Assembly (NCBI RefSeq): GCF_040371945.1
Contig: NZ_BAABWS010000001.1
Coordinates: 1,240,001-1,304,000 of the forward strand
Origin: Litorivita sp040371945
GTDB lineage: Bacteria; Pseudomonadota; Alphaproteobacteria; Rhodobacterales; Rhodobacteraceae
Length of the DNA stretch: 64,000 nucleotides
Direction: 5' to 3'
Both the position numbers and the translations under genes were made by a program. This document shows positions 44,367 through 54,058 of this stretch, in pieces (positions within the stretch are counted from its first letter, which is position 1; each line of letters begins with the position of its first letter). The notes under the pieces were generated by a model. That model searched no databases and was not told the origin of the DNA. It worked only from the letters and a program-made list of their open reading frames with translations.

Positions 44367-46487
44367 TTACGCAAATTTTGCTTGGATTTCGTCAGAGATG
44401 TTCTGCGGCACGGCCTCGTAGTGGCCGAACTGCATCGAGAAGTTCGCACGGCCCGAGGACATCGAGCGCAGCGTGTTGATATAGCCGAACATATTGGCCA
44501 GCGGCACGAATGCGTCGATTGCAATCGCATTGCCGCGGGTGTCTTGGCCTTGAACCTGCCCGCGACGGGAGGTCAGATCGCCAATGATACCACCGGTGTA
44601 TTCTTCCGGCGTGATCACTTCGACTTTCATGATCGGCTCGAGCAGTTTGGCGCCCGCTTTGCGCATGCCTTCACGCATACACATACGTGCCGCGATTTCG
44701 AAGGCCAGAACGCTGGAGTCAACATCGTGGAACTTACCGTCGATCAAGGCCACCTTGAAGTCGATCACGGGGAAGCCTGCGAGCGGGCCGCTGTCCATAA
44801 CCGATTTGATGCCTTTTTCGACGCCAGGGATGTATTCCTTGGGAACCGCGCCACCAACGATTTTGCTTTCGAAGGAATACCCTTCGCCCGGCTCTGTCGG
44901 TGTGATGATGAGTTTGACCTCGCCGAACTGACCCGAACCACCCGACTGTTTCTTGTGGGTGTAGGTGTGCTCGACTTCGTGGCCGATGGTCTCACGGTAG
45001 GCCACTTGCGGCGCACCGATGTTCGCTTCGACTTTGAATTCGCGCTTCAGACGGTCGACAAGAATGTCGAGGTGAAGTTCGCCCATGCCCTTCATGATCG
45101 TTTGACCCGACTCAAGATCGGTTTCAACGCGGAAGGAGGGATCTTCAGCCGCCAAACGGGCCAGACCGGTCGACATCTTCTCTTGGTCGGCCTTGGTTTT
45201 CGGCTCGACCGCGATCTCGATGACGGGCTCGGGGAAGGTCATGGTTTCCAAAACCACCGGCTCGCCGGTCGCGCAAAGCGTGTCGCCCGTGGTGGTGTCT
45301 TTCAAACCGGCCAAAGCGATGATGTCGCCCGCGAAGGCTTCGGTGATTTCTTCACGGTCGTTCGAGTGCATCATCATCATCCGGCCAACGCGCTCTTTGC
45401 GCCCTTTGGTCGAGTTCAGAAGGCTGTCACCCTTGGCCAGTTTACCCGAATAGATGCGGGTAAAGGTCAGCGAGCCGACGAAGGGGTCGTTCATGATTTT
45501 GAACGCCAGAGCCGAGAAGGGCATATCATCATCCGCGCGGCGCGGGATGTTACGGGTCTCGGTCTCGTCACCGGGGGCAAAGCCCATGTAATCGACAACA
45601 TCCAAAGGCGACGGAAGATAATCGATCACAGCATTCAACAGCGGCTGGACGCCTTTGTTTTTGAACGCAGAGCCGCCCAGAACCGGCACGAATTTCAACG
45701 CCAAGCAACCCTTGCGCAGCAAGGCGCGCAATTCTTTCACGTCAGGCTCGGTGCCTTCCATGAGGTAGGCTTCCATCGCGTCGTCGTCCATTTCGACGGC
45801 GGCTTCGACCATTTTGCCACGCCATTCGTCGGCTTGCGCCTTCAAGCTGTCGCGGATCGGAGCCTTGATCCAGGATGCACCAAGGTCTTCACCCTGCCAC
45901 AGCCATTCTTCCATGGTCACCAGATCGATCAGACCTTCAAGCTCGGTCTCGGCACCGATCGGAATACCAACCGGAATCGCGGTCGCGCCGGTGCGGTCTT
46001 CGATCATGCGCACGCAGTTGAAGAAGTCTGCGCCGATCTTGTCCATTTTGTTGACGAAGACGATCCGCGGAACTTTGTAGCGGTCGGCCTGACGCCAAAC
46101 GGTTTCGGTCTGGGGCTCAACACCGGCGTTACCGTCAAGAACGGTAACCGCACCATCGAGAACCGCCAAGGAACGCTCGACTTCGATGGTGAAGTCAACG
46201 TGGCCGGGGGTATCGATGATGTTCATGCGGTGCTTGGGAGAATCGGCTTCTGTGCCGTTCTCTGTGCGTTCCCAGAATGTCGTCGTCGCAGCCGAGGTAA
46301 TGGTGATACCCCGTTCCTGCTCTTGCTCCATCCAGTCCATCGTCGCGGCGCCGTCGTGGACTTCGCCGATGTTGTGGGATTTGCCTGTGTAATACAGGAT
46401 ACGCTCGGAACAGGTGGTCTTACCGGCATCGATATGCGCAATAATACCGAAGTTCCGGTAACGGTCGAGGGGATAGTCGCGTGCCAT
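44367..46487 (-). CDS. fusA: Elongation factor G
   Basis: 706 residues with AHIDAGKTT, DTPGHVDF and NKMDKIGAD GTPase motifs and domains II-V, including the FEFESKIVGGAVPKEYIPGV-type loop (FESKIVGGAVPKEYI). It drives translocation and, with RRF, ribosome recycling. 27 bp after rpsG, 62 bp before tuf. Confidence 0.98.
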   Translation of the reverse strand: MARDYPLDRYRNFGIIAHIDAGKTTCSERILYYTGKSHNIGEVHDGAATMDWMEQEQERGITITSAATTTFWERTENGTEADSPKHRMNIIDTPGHVDFTIEVERSLAVLDGAVTVLDGNAGVEPQTETVWRQADRYKVPRIVFVNKMDKIGADFFNCVRMIEDRTGATAIPVGIPIGAETELEGLIDLVTMEEWLWQGEDLGASWIKAPIRDSLKAQADEWRGKMVEAAVEMDDDAMEAYLMEGTEPDVKELRALLRKGCLALKFVPVLGGSAFKNKGVQPLLNAVIDYLPSPLDVVDYMGFAPGDETETRNIPRRADDDMPFSALAFKIMNDPFVGSLTFTRIYSGKLAKGDSLLNSTKGRKERVGRMMMMHSNDREEITEAFAGDIIALAGLKDTTTGDTLCATGEPVVLETMTFPEPVIEIAVEPKTKADQEKMSTGLARLAAEDPSFRVETDLESGQTIMKGMGELHLDILVDRLKREFKVEANIGAPQVAYRETIGHEVEHTYTHKKQSGGSGQFGEVKLIITPTEPGEGYSFESKIVGGAVPKEYIPGVEKGIKSVMDSGPLAGFPVIDFKVALIDGKFHDVDSSVLAFEIAARMCMREGMRKAGAKLLEPIMKVEVITPEEYTGGIIGDLTSRRGQVQGQDTRGNAIAIDAFVPLANMFGYINTLRSMSSGRANFSMQFGHYEAVPQNISDEIQAKFA

Positions 46488-46514
46488 GGGTGTGCAGCCT
46501 CTAAGAGATTTGAA

Positions 46515-46985
46515 TTACCAGCGGTAGTGGCTGAACGCTTTGTTGGCGTCGGCCATCTTGTGGGTGTCTTCGCGCTTTTTAACGGCGCTGCCACGGCTGT
46601 TCACCGCGTCCAGAAGCTCGCCAGCAAGACGCTCTTCCATGGTGTTTTCGTTGCGGGCGCGGCTGGCTTTGATGAGCCAACGGATCGCAAGCGCTTCGCG
46701 GCGCTCGGGGCGAACCTCGACCGGCACCTGATAGGTCGCACCACCGACGCGGCGCGAACGCACTTCGACGGAAGGTTTGATGTTCTCAAGCGCTTCGTGG
46801 AACACTTCGATCGGTGCGCGTTTGATCTTGTCTTCGACCCGACCCAATGCGTTGTAAACGATCCGCTCAGCGGCAGATTTTTTACCATCGATCATGAGGT
46901 TGTTCATGAATTTGGTCAGGATGCGATCGCCATATTTGGCGTCGGGCAATACTTCGCGCTTCTCAGCGGCGTGACGACGGGACAT
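46515..46985 (-). CDS. rpsG: 30S ribosomal protein S7
   Basis: 156 residues: MSRRHAAEKREVLPDAKYGD, KFMNNLMIDGKKSAAERIVY and the RRVGGATYQVPVEVRPERR loop. It is the primary binder of the 16S 3' domain and lies at the E site. 12 bp after rpsL. Confidence 0.98.
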   Translation of the reverse strand: MSRRHAAEKREVLPDAKYGDRILTKFMNNLMIDGKKSAAERIVYNALGRVEDKIKRAPIEVFHEALENIKPSVEVRSRRVGGATYQVPVEVRPERREALAIRWLIKASRARNENTMEERLAGELLDAVNSRGSAVKKREDTHKMADANKAFSHYRW

Positions 46986-46997
46986 ACCAGTCTCTCC

Positions 46998-47369
46998 TTA
47001 CTTCGGACGCTTGGCGCCGTATTTCGAACGACGTTGTTTACGGTCTTTGACGCCTTGGGTATCCAAAACACCACGCAGAATGTGGTAACGGACACCCGGA
47101 AGGTCTTTGACACGGCCGCCGCGGATCAGAACCACAGAGTGCTCCTGAAGGTTGTGGCTCTCACCAGGGATATACGAGATAACCTCGAACCCGTTGGTCA
47201 AGCGCACTTTGGCAACTTTACGCATCGCCGAGTTCGGCTTTTTCGGTGTGGTGGTATACACACGTGTGCAAACGCCGCGCTTTTGCGGGCATTGCTCAAG
47301 GTGCATCGACTTCGAACGTTTCACTTTAGGCTGGCGCGGTTTGCGGATCAGCTGTTGGATCGTTGGCAT
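46998..47369 (-). CDS. rpsL: 30S ribosomal protein S12
   Basis: 123 residues from ATG 47369 (MPTIQQLIRKPRQ). Decoding-centre segments TTPKKPNSAMRKVAKVRL and GRVKDLPGVRYHI carry the usual lysines, so there is no streptomycin-resistance change at the classic positions. First gene of the str module rpsL-rpsG-fusA-tuf, with a leader of about 220 nt. Confidence 0.98.
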   Translation of the reverse strand: MPTIQQLIRKPRQPKVKRSKSMHLEQCPQKRGVCTRVYTTTPKKPNSAMRKVAKVRLTNGFEVISYIPGESHNLQEHSVVLIRGGRVKDLPGVRYHILRGVLDTQGVKDRKQRRSKYGAKRPK

Positions 47370-47813
47370 TGGGCGTTTTCCCCGTTTCCTACACTTTGCT
47401 GCCGATGGCCGGAGCCAAAGGCGGATGAATCTCAATCACGCAACATGTCGCCACATAGCGCAAAAACCGCTATCGTTCCCATTCCGAGGTGAACGACGCG
47501 GTGGGTTAACAGAGGATCGAAGCGATAGTTGCTTGGATCTTGACCACTTAAGTTTTGATATCGGCTCGGAGTTACCCCAGTGCCGGATGAGGGGGCGTAT
47601 AGGGGGAGTCGCACCCCGTGTCAACACATCCTCAACGCGGCATCACGCCCTGTGCCCCAAGAGCGGATTTGCCCGATATTCCCCCCGCTTTGCAGGTTCT
47701 GCAAATATCCCCGCCGGAGGCTCCCGACCCCGCCAAATCCGCGCCACCCGCGGCTTGCCGATCCCTGCGCCAAAATGCCATAGTCCCGCCAAACCAGCCC
47801 CGCGAGGACCGCT
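47370..47813. other. 444-bp gap between rpsL and the rhamnosyltransferase-like gene
   Basis: Non-coding as far as I can see. It holds the long rpsL leader, with an ATAGCG/CGCTAT stem near 47453-47476, and the rpsL promoter on the minus strand. On the plus strand TTGCCG-18-CATAGT (47755-47784) is a weak candidate promoter for the next gene. Confidence 0.55.
47596..47624 (-). promoter_or_regulatory. Strong sigma70-like promoter of rpsL
   Basis: On the minus strand TTGACA (47624-47619), 17 bp, TATACG (47601-47596): a consensus -35 and a near-consensus -10. Its spacer end TGCGACTCCCCC is shared with the rpmC promoter. Predicted start near 47589. Confidence 0.85.
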
Positions 47814-48641
47814 ATGCAAGTGATCGGCCTGTGCCGCTTTTCCTACCCTGCCCTTGGCGGGTTCCAGATCGAACACGACAGCATCGAGCAGCGCCGCGCC
47901 TTTCTCTATGCCCCTGCGCGTATGGAAGAACGCTTTGCCCTCTTCGAAGGCTTCACCCTGCCCGCCCTGCGCGCGCAAACCGATCCCGACTTTACCTTTT
48001 TGATCGTCATCGGCGACGATCTGCCCGCGCCCTACCGCGCCCGCCTCGACGCGCTGACCCGCGACATCGCGCAGGTGGTGATCCAATCCCACGCCCCGGG
48101 CCGTCACCGCGACGTCATGCAACAGGCGATCAACTCGGTCCGCATCCCCAGCGCCGAGCCAAGCTTGCAATTTCGCCTCGACGATGACGACGCCGTGTCC
48201 CTCTCTTATATCGAGGCCCTGCGCTATGCCGCCCGCGAGCATCACAAACTGCTGCGCGACGAGCGCCATATCGCCATCGATTTCAACCAAGGCTTCCTTG
48301 CGCGCCCTTCGATGAACGGGATCGAGGCCGCCCCCTCGCGCGCCCGTTTCATGACCGCCGCGCTGGCATTGATGATCAAACCCGAGGTGCCGCTGACGGT
48401 GATGAATTTCTCCCACAGCCGCCTGCAACGCTTCATGCCCTGCGTGATCATGGGCGGATCGGACATGTATGTGCGCAGCCACAACACCTTCAACGACAGC
48501 CGCATGGGCAAACGCCCGATGGAAATGGCCCCGCTGAGCGCCGAGCAAGAGGCACATTTCAAACAGACCTTCGCCATCGACGCCGATGAGATCCGCCGCT
48601 TGTTTCGCGATGTGCCGCCCGTCGAGGACAGCGCCCTATAG
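47814..48641 (+). CDS. Putative rhamnosyltransferase-like glycosyltransferase
   Basis: 275 residues. The N-terminus IGLCRFSYPALGGFQIEH, the FTLPALRAQTDPDFTFLIV strand and a run of four Asp (FRLDDDDAV, about 122-130) in the DxD position fit the putative rhamnosyltransferase family, a GT-A-like fold. The acceptor is unknown; surface polysaccharide is a guess. GAGG lies 8 bp before ATG 47814. The stop shares a CTATAG palindrome with the stop of the convergent transporter gene. Confidence 0.78.
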   Translation: MQVIGLCRFSYPALGGFQIEHDSIEQRRAFLYAPARMEERFALFEGFTLPALRAQTDPDFTFLIVIGDDLPAPYRARLDALTRDIAQVVIQSHAPGRHRDVMQQAINSVRIPSAEPSLQFRLDDDDAVSLSYIEALRYAAREHHKLLRDERHIAIDFNQGFLARPSMNGIEAAPSRARFMTAALALMIKPEVPLTVMNFSHSRLQRFMPCVIMGGSDMYVRSHNTFNDSRMGKRPMEMAPLSAEQEAHFKQTFAIDADEIRRLFRDVPPVEDSAL

Positions 48642-49541
48642 GCCCCGCCCCGCCGCGCCGCTGCGCGCGCGCGCGCCGCGAAGCCGCACCTGCCGCTCGC
48701 GATAAAGCGTATAAAGCCCGCTGCCCGCGACAATCGCCGCGCCCAGCAAGGTCACCGCGCTTGGCCAATCGCCAAACACCGCCCAGCCCAGCACCAAGGC
48801 CCAGACCAGCGAGGTATAGCGAAACGGCGCGACAAAGGCGACGTCGCCGCTGCGCATGGCCGAGATCGCGCACAGATATCCGACGAAAATGAAACTGCCC
48901 GATGCGGCCAGCTGCGCGCCTTGCACCGCGCTCACCGCGCGCCATTCCACCCCGATGGACACCAATCCAAACGCCGCTGTCACCGACACCGCCGTGATCG
49001 CCGTGACCAAAAGCGACGGGGTCTCGCGCGACAAACGCCGCGTGCACAGATCGCGCAGGGTGACGAACGCCACCGCAATGAGCGAATAGGCCGAATAGAC
49101 CGAGAACCCCTCCGGCCCCGGTTGCAAGATCAGCACCACACCGATGAAGCCCGCCAAAATCGCGCCCATCCGCCGCCAACCCACCGGTTCGCGAAACAGC
49201 AGCGCCGCCGCCAAGGTCACCGTCAACGGCAGGCTTTGCAACACCGCCGTCACATTCGCCAAGGGCATATGTTTGAGCGCCGTGAGGAAGAAATAGGCCG
49301 CGCCGATCTCGCCCACCACGCGCCAGAAGACGAGGCCCCATTCGCTGCGCGGCAAGGCCATGCGCAGCGCCCCCATCCGCCATGCCAAGGCCAGCGTCAG
49401 CGCCGTGGTCACCGTCCCGCGCAGCAAAATCACCTGCGAGAGCGGCAAATCCACGGTCAGTTGCTTCATCAAACTGTCCGACACGGTAAAGCCGACCATG
49501 GCCAGCATCATAAACAGCGCGCCGCGCAGGTTGTCGCTCAT
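48636..49541 (-). CDS. DMT-superfamily transporter (EamA domains)
   Basis: 301 residues with about ten membrane helices in two repeated EamA units (LMLAMVGFTVSDSLMK and IAVAFVTLRDLCTRR regions). The family exports or imports small metabolites; the substrate is not predictable. The C-terminus is Arg/Gly-rich. It sits between rpoC and rpsL, where most relatives have no or few genes. Ends overlap the glycosyltransferase by six bases. Confidence 0.9.
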   Translation of the reverse strand: MSDNLRGALFMMLAMVGFTVSDSLMKQLTVDLPLSQVILLRGTVTTALTLALAWRMGALRMALPRSEWGLVFWRVVGEIGAAYFFLTALKHMPLANVTAVLQSLPLTVTLAAALLFREPVGWRRMGAILAGFIGVVLILQPGPEGFSVYSAYSLIAVAFVTLRDLCTRRLSRETPSLLVTAITAVSVTAAFGLVSIGVEWRAVSAVQGAQLAASGSFIFVGYLCAISAMRSGDVAFVAPFRYTSLVWALVLGWAVFGDWPSAVTLLGAAIVAGSGLYTLYRERQVRLRGARARSGAAGRGL

Positions 49542-49709
49542 CGACCGGCCTCATCTTGAATGTTTGATATCTTGCCCACGCTATATCCGAAATCCCCGCC
49601 GTGGAAAGAGCCCGCGCGACTTTGCACGGCAAAGGCTCCCCCGCGCGCGCGAAGCGAAGGACCGATGACCAAAAGCAAAGGGCAGCGGCAAAGGCCCCGC
49701 CCCAAAGCA

Positions 49710-49735
49710 AAAGGCCCCGCCAAAGCGGGGCCTTT
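49710..49735 (-). terminator. Terminator of rpoC
   Basis: A perfect 11-bp stem AAAGGCCCCGC (49710-49720) with GCGGGGCCTTT (49725-49735), CAAA loop, 26 bp after the rpoC stop. A partial copy of the arm (AAGGCCCCGCC) lies at 49691-49701. The rest of 49542-49709 shows no gene. Confidence 0.88.
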
Positions 49736-49761
49736 CCTATTCAAACCATCAAGGCCTGCGA

Positions 49762-52700
49762 TCAATCGCGGCTTTCGGGGGTTTCGACGAGCGTGTCGAA
49801 ATCATCTCCGCCAACGATATCATCGGCCATCGGCGCGGCGAGTGCGGCGGCCGCTTCGGCCTCCTCACGGCGCGCTTCGAGCACGACGTTATCGCGGGTT
49901 TGCGCGATATGGCGCACGCGCTGTGTCGCACCGCCCGTGCCCGCAGGGATCAAACGACCCACGATGACGTTCTCTTTGAGACCGACCAGCTTGTCGCGCT
50001 TGCCCTGCACCGAAGCCTCGGTCAGAACCCGCGTGGTCTCTTGGAACGAAGCCGCCGAGATGAACGAACGGGTTTGCAGCGACGCCTTGGTGATCCCCAA
50101 AAGGATCGGCTCGCCGGTCGCCGGACGCCCGCCTTTGGACACGGCTTTGGCATTGGCCTCGTCGAACTCCGCCTTATCGACGTTTTCGCCCTTGAGCAAA
50201 GTCGTCTCGCCGCTGTCTTGGATTTCCCATTTTTGCAGCATCTGGCGCACGATCACTTCGATATGCTTATCGTTGATCTTCACACCTTGCAGACGGTAAA
50301 CATCCTGCACCTCGTCGATCATATACTCGGCCAAGGCCTCGACGCCCATGATCGAGAGGATGTCATGGGGGGCAGGGTTGCCATCCATGATGTAATCACC
50401 CTTCTGGACGAAATCGCCTTCCTGCACGGGGATGTGCTTGCCCTTCGGCACCATGTATTCCACGGCTTCGAGGCTGTCATCCGCCGGCTCGATCGAAATG
50501 CGGCGCTTGTTCTTGTAGTCGCGGCCAAAGCGCACGTAACCATCGATTTCGGCGATGATCGCGTGGTCCTTGGGACGGCGCGCCTCAAAGAGTTCGGCCA
50601 CACGCGGCAGACCACCAGTGATGTCCTTGGTCTTGGCGCCCTCGCGCGGAATACGCGCAACGACGTCGCCCATTTTGATCTCTTGGCCGTCTTCGACCGA
50701 AAGAATGGCATCGACCGACATCGGGTAGGTGACGGGGTTGCCCGCGTCATTGCGCACCGGCTCGCCGTCCGCATCCATGATAATGATCTCGGGCTTGAGC
50801 TCGTTGCCCTTGGGGGCCGCGCGCCAATCCATCACGATCTTCTGGCTCATACCTGTCGCGTCATCGGTCTCGTCCCGCAGGGCGATACCCACGGTCAGAT
50901 CGACGAATTTCGCCGTACCGGCTTTCTCTGCGATGATCGGCAAAGTGTAGGGATCCCACTCATAAAGCTTGTCGCCGCGGGCAACCTTGTCGCCCTCTTT
51001 GACCATGAGTTTGGTCCCGTAACCGAGCTTGTGGCTGGCGCGCTCTTCGCCCGCATCGCCCAAAATCCGCAGTTTCATGTTCCGGCCCATGACGAGGATC
51101 TCGCCATTGGCATTTTCCAGAACCTGCGGGTTTTCAAACTCGATCTTGCCTTCCTGACCGGCTTCTTGGAACGACTGCTGGCCACCTTGGGCAACGCCGC
51201 CGATGTGGAAGGTCCGCATCGTCAGCTGTGTGCCCGGCTCACCAATCGATTGCGCCGCGATAATGCCCACGGCTTCGCCGGTGTTCACCATCGTGCCGCG
51301 CGCAAGGTCACGCCCGTAGCAAGTGGCGCAAACGCCGTCTTCGGCCTCGCACGTCAGCGGGCTGCGGATTTTGCAGGTCAGAACGGCGGCTTCTTCGATC
51401 GTGTCGGCCATACGTTCGTCGATCAATGTGCCGCGGGTGCACAGCACTTCGTCGGTCCCGGGCTTGCAGATATCCTCTGCCGCAACGCGGCCCAAGATAC
51501 GCTCGCCGATGGAGGCGACCACCTCACCGTCATTGACGGCAGGCTCTGCGGTCACACAGCGCTCGGTTCCGCAATCACGCTCGCGCACGATGCAGTCCTG
51601 CGCCACGTCGACCAAACGGCGGGTCAGGTAACCGGAGTTCGCAGTCTTCAACGCCGTATCCGACAGACCCTTACGGGCACCGTGGGTCGAGTTGAAGTAT
51701 TCCAGAACCGTCAGGCCCTCTTTAAAGTTCGAGATGATCGGCGTTTCGATGATGTCGCCGTTCGGCTTGGCCATCAGGCCGCGCATCCCGCCGAGCTGTT
51801 TCATCTGGGTGACCGAGCCACGCGCACCGGAGTGGGCCATCATGTAAACCGAGTTCGGCTCCATTTCGGCGCCATTCTCGTCCTGTTTGACCGACGAGAT
51901 GGTGGTCATCATCGCTTCGGTGACCTTGTCGTTACACTTCGACCAAGCATCGACAACTTTGTTATATTTCTCGCCCTGAGTGATCAGACCGTCCATATAT
52001 TGTTGCTCGAAATCCTTCACCTGATCGCGGGTCTCGTCAACGATCGGCCATTTGGTATCGGGCACGACCATGTCGTCCTTACCAAAGGAAATACCGGCCT
52101 TGAAGGCTTCGCGGAAGCCCATGGTCATGATCTGGTCACAGAAGATGACGGACTCTTTTTGTCCGCAATAGCGATAGACCGTATCAATGATCTGCTGCAC
52201 TTCTTTCTTACGCAGCAGACGGTTGACCAATTCGAACGGCGCCTTGGCGTTGAGCGGCAAAAGCGCGCCCAAACGCACACGGCCCGGTGTGGTTTCGAAC
52301 CGCACCATCACCTCGTTGCCCTCTTCGTCGATCTGCGGAATACGCGCGGTGATCTTCGAGTGCAGGTGAACCGCACCGGTATCAAGCGCATATTGCACCT
52401 CGTCGATCGAGGAGAAGACCATGCCTTCGCCCTTCATGCCGGTCCGCATGATCGTGGTGTAATAAAGGCCCAAGATCATATCCTGCGACGGAACGATGAT
52501 CGGCGCGCCGTTTGCAGGCGACAGAACGTTGTTCGTCGACATCATCAAGACGCGCGCTTCAAGCTGTGCTTCGAGCGAGAGCGGCACGTGAACGGCCATC
52601 TGGTCACCGTCAAAGTCGGCGTTAAAGGCCGAGCAGACCAGCGGGTGAAGCTGGATCGCCTTACCTTCGATCAAGACGGGTTCGAAGGCCTGAATGCCAA

Positions 52701-54003
52701 GGCGGTGAAGCGTCGGCGCACGGTTGAGCATGACGGGATGTTCGCGGATCACCTCATCCAAGATATCCCACACTTCGGGACGCTCTTTTTCGACCAGCTT
52801 CTTGGCTTGCTTCACGGTGCTCGACAGGCCCTTGGCCTCCAGCCGCGAATAGATGAACGGTTTGAACAGTTCGAGCGCCATCTTCTTGGGCAAACCGCAT
52901 TGGTGCAGCTTGAGCTCGGGGCCCGTCACAATCACCGAACGACCCGAGAAGTCGACGCGTTTGCCCAAAAGGTTCTGGCGGAAACGGCCCTGTTTGCCCT
53001 TGAGCATATCCGACAGCGATTTCAGCGGGCGCTTGTTGGCACCGGTGATCACGCGGCCACGGCGGCCGTTGTCGAACAAGGCATCGACGGATTCTTGCAA
53101 CATCCGCTTTTCGTTGCGCACGATGATATCGGGCGCGCGCAATTCGATCAGACGCTTCAAACGGTTGTTCCGGTTGATCACGCGGCGATAGAGATCGTTG
53201 AGATCCGACGTCGCGAAACGGCCACCATCAAGCGGCACCAGAGGGCGCAATTCCGGCGGGATCACGGGGATCACGGTCAGAACCATCCACTCGGGGCGGT
53301 TGCCCGATTCGAGGAAGCTTTCGACAACCTTCAAACGCTTGATGATCTTCTTGGGCTTCAGCTCGCCTGTCGCCTCTTTGAGATCGGCGCGCAGGGTTTC
53401 GGCCTCTTGCTCCAGATCGATCGCCGCCAGCATTTCGCGGATCGCTTCGGCGCCGATATTGGCGGTAAACGCATCCATGCCATAGGCATCTTGGGCGTCC
53501 ATATACTCTTCTTCGGTCATCATCTGACCGTATTGCAGGTCGGTCAGACCCGGTTCGATCACAACGTAGTTTTCGAAATAGAGCACGCGTTCCAGATCGC
53601 GCAGCGTCATGTCGAGCATGAGGCCGATCCGGCTGGGCAGCGATTTGAGGAACCAGATATGGGCAACGGGCGAGGCCAGTTCGATATGGCCCATACGCTC
53701 GCGGCGCACCTTTTGCAGCGTCACTTCGACGCCGCATTTCTCGCAGACAACGCCGCGATATTTCATGCGCTTATATTTGCCGCACAGGCATTCGTAATCC
53801 TTGATCGGGCCAAAGATACGCGCACAGAACAGGCCGTCACGCTCGGGTTTGAACGTGCGGTAGTTGATGGTCTCGGGCTTTTTGATCTCGCCATAAGACC
53901 ACGAGAGAATCCGCTCCGGCGAGGCCAGCGAGACTTTGATCTCGTCAAACGTCTTGATCGGCGCGACGGGGTTGAACGGGTTGTTTGTCAGTTCCTGGTT
54001 CAT
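49762..54003 (-). CDS. rpoC: RNA polymerase beta' subunit
   Basis: 1413 residues from ATG 54003 (MNQELTNNPFNP). The N-terminal zinc-ribbon cysteines (CLCGKYK, CEKCGVEV), the catalytic FNADFDGDQMAVH with three Asp that hold Mg, the trigger-loop region (SVTQMKQLGGMRG) and a second zinc site (CRSPLTCEAEDGVCATCYG-like) are present. It forms the active site with beta. The longer frame to 54078 lacks similarity. Confidence 0.98.
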   Translation of the reverse strand: MNQELTNNPFNPVAPIKTFDEIKVSLASPERILSWSYGEIKKPETINYRTFKPERDGLFCARIFGPIKDYECLCGKYKRMKYRGVVCEKCGVEVTLQKVRRERMGHIELASPVAHIWFLKSLPSRIGLMLDMTLRDLERVLYFENYVVIEPGLTDLQYGQMMTEEEYMDAQDAYGMDAFTANIGAEAIREMLAAIDLEQEAETLRADLKEATGELKPKKIIKRLKVVESFLESGNRPEWMVLTVIPVIPPELRPLVPLDGGRFATSDLNDLYRRVINRNNRLKRLIELRAPDIIVRNEKRMLQESVDALFDNGRRGRVITGANKRPLKSLSDMLKGKQGRFRQNLLGKRVDFSGRSVIVTGPELKLHQCGLPKKMALELFKPFIYSRLEAKGLSSTVKQAKKLVEKERPEVWDILDEVIREHPVMLNRAPTLHRLGIQAFEPVLIEGKAIQLHPLVCSAFNADFDGDQMAVHVPLSLEAQLEARVLMMSTNNVLSPANGAPIIVPSQDMILGLYYTTIMRTGMKGEGMVFSSIDEVQYALDTGAVHLHSKITARIPQIDEEGNEVMVRFETTPGRVRLGALLPLNAKAPFELVNRLLRKKEVQQIIDTVYRYCGQKESVIFCDQIMTMGFREAFKAGISFGKDDMVVPDTKWPIVDETRDQVKDFEQQYMDGLITQGEKYNKVVDAWSKCNDKVTEAMMTTISSVKQDENGAEMEPNSVYMMAHSGARGSVTQMKQLGGMRGLMAKPNGDIIETPIISNFKEGLTVLEYFNSTHGARKGLSDTALKTANSGYLTRRLVDVAQDCIVRERDCGTERCVTAEPAVNDGEVVASIGERILGRVAAEDICKPGTDEVLCTRGTLIDERMADTIEEAAVLTCKIRSPLTCEAEDGVCATCYGRDLARGTMVNTGEAVGIIAAQSIGEPGTQLTMRTFHIGGVAQGGQQSFQEAGQEGKIEFENPQVLENANGEILVMGRNMKLRILGDAGEERASHKLGYGTKLMVKEGDKVARGDKLYEWDPYTLPIIAEKAGTAKFVDLTVGIALRDETDDATGMSQKIVMDWRAAPKGNELKPEIIIMDADGEPVRNDAGNPVTYPMSVDAILSVEDGQEIKMGDVVARIPREGAKTKDITGGLPRVAELFEARRPKDHAIIAEIDGYVRFGRDYKNKRRISIEPADDSLEAVEYMVPKGKHIPVQEGDFVQKGDYIMDGNPAPHDILSIMGVEALAEYMIDEVQDVYRLQGVKINDKHIEVIVRQMLQKWEIQDSGETTLLKGENVDKAEFDEANAKAVSKGGRPATGEPILLGITKASLQTRSFISAASFQETTRVLTEASVQGKRDKLVGLKENVIVGRLIPAGTGGATQRVRHIAQTRDNVVLEARREEAEAAAALAAPMADDIVGGDDFDTLVETPESRD

Positions 54004-54058
54004 TTTGATGTCCTCAAATTGGTTGCGGAAGGGGGGAAGGGAATAAAGGCCGAGGCCC

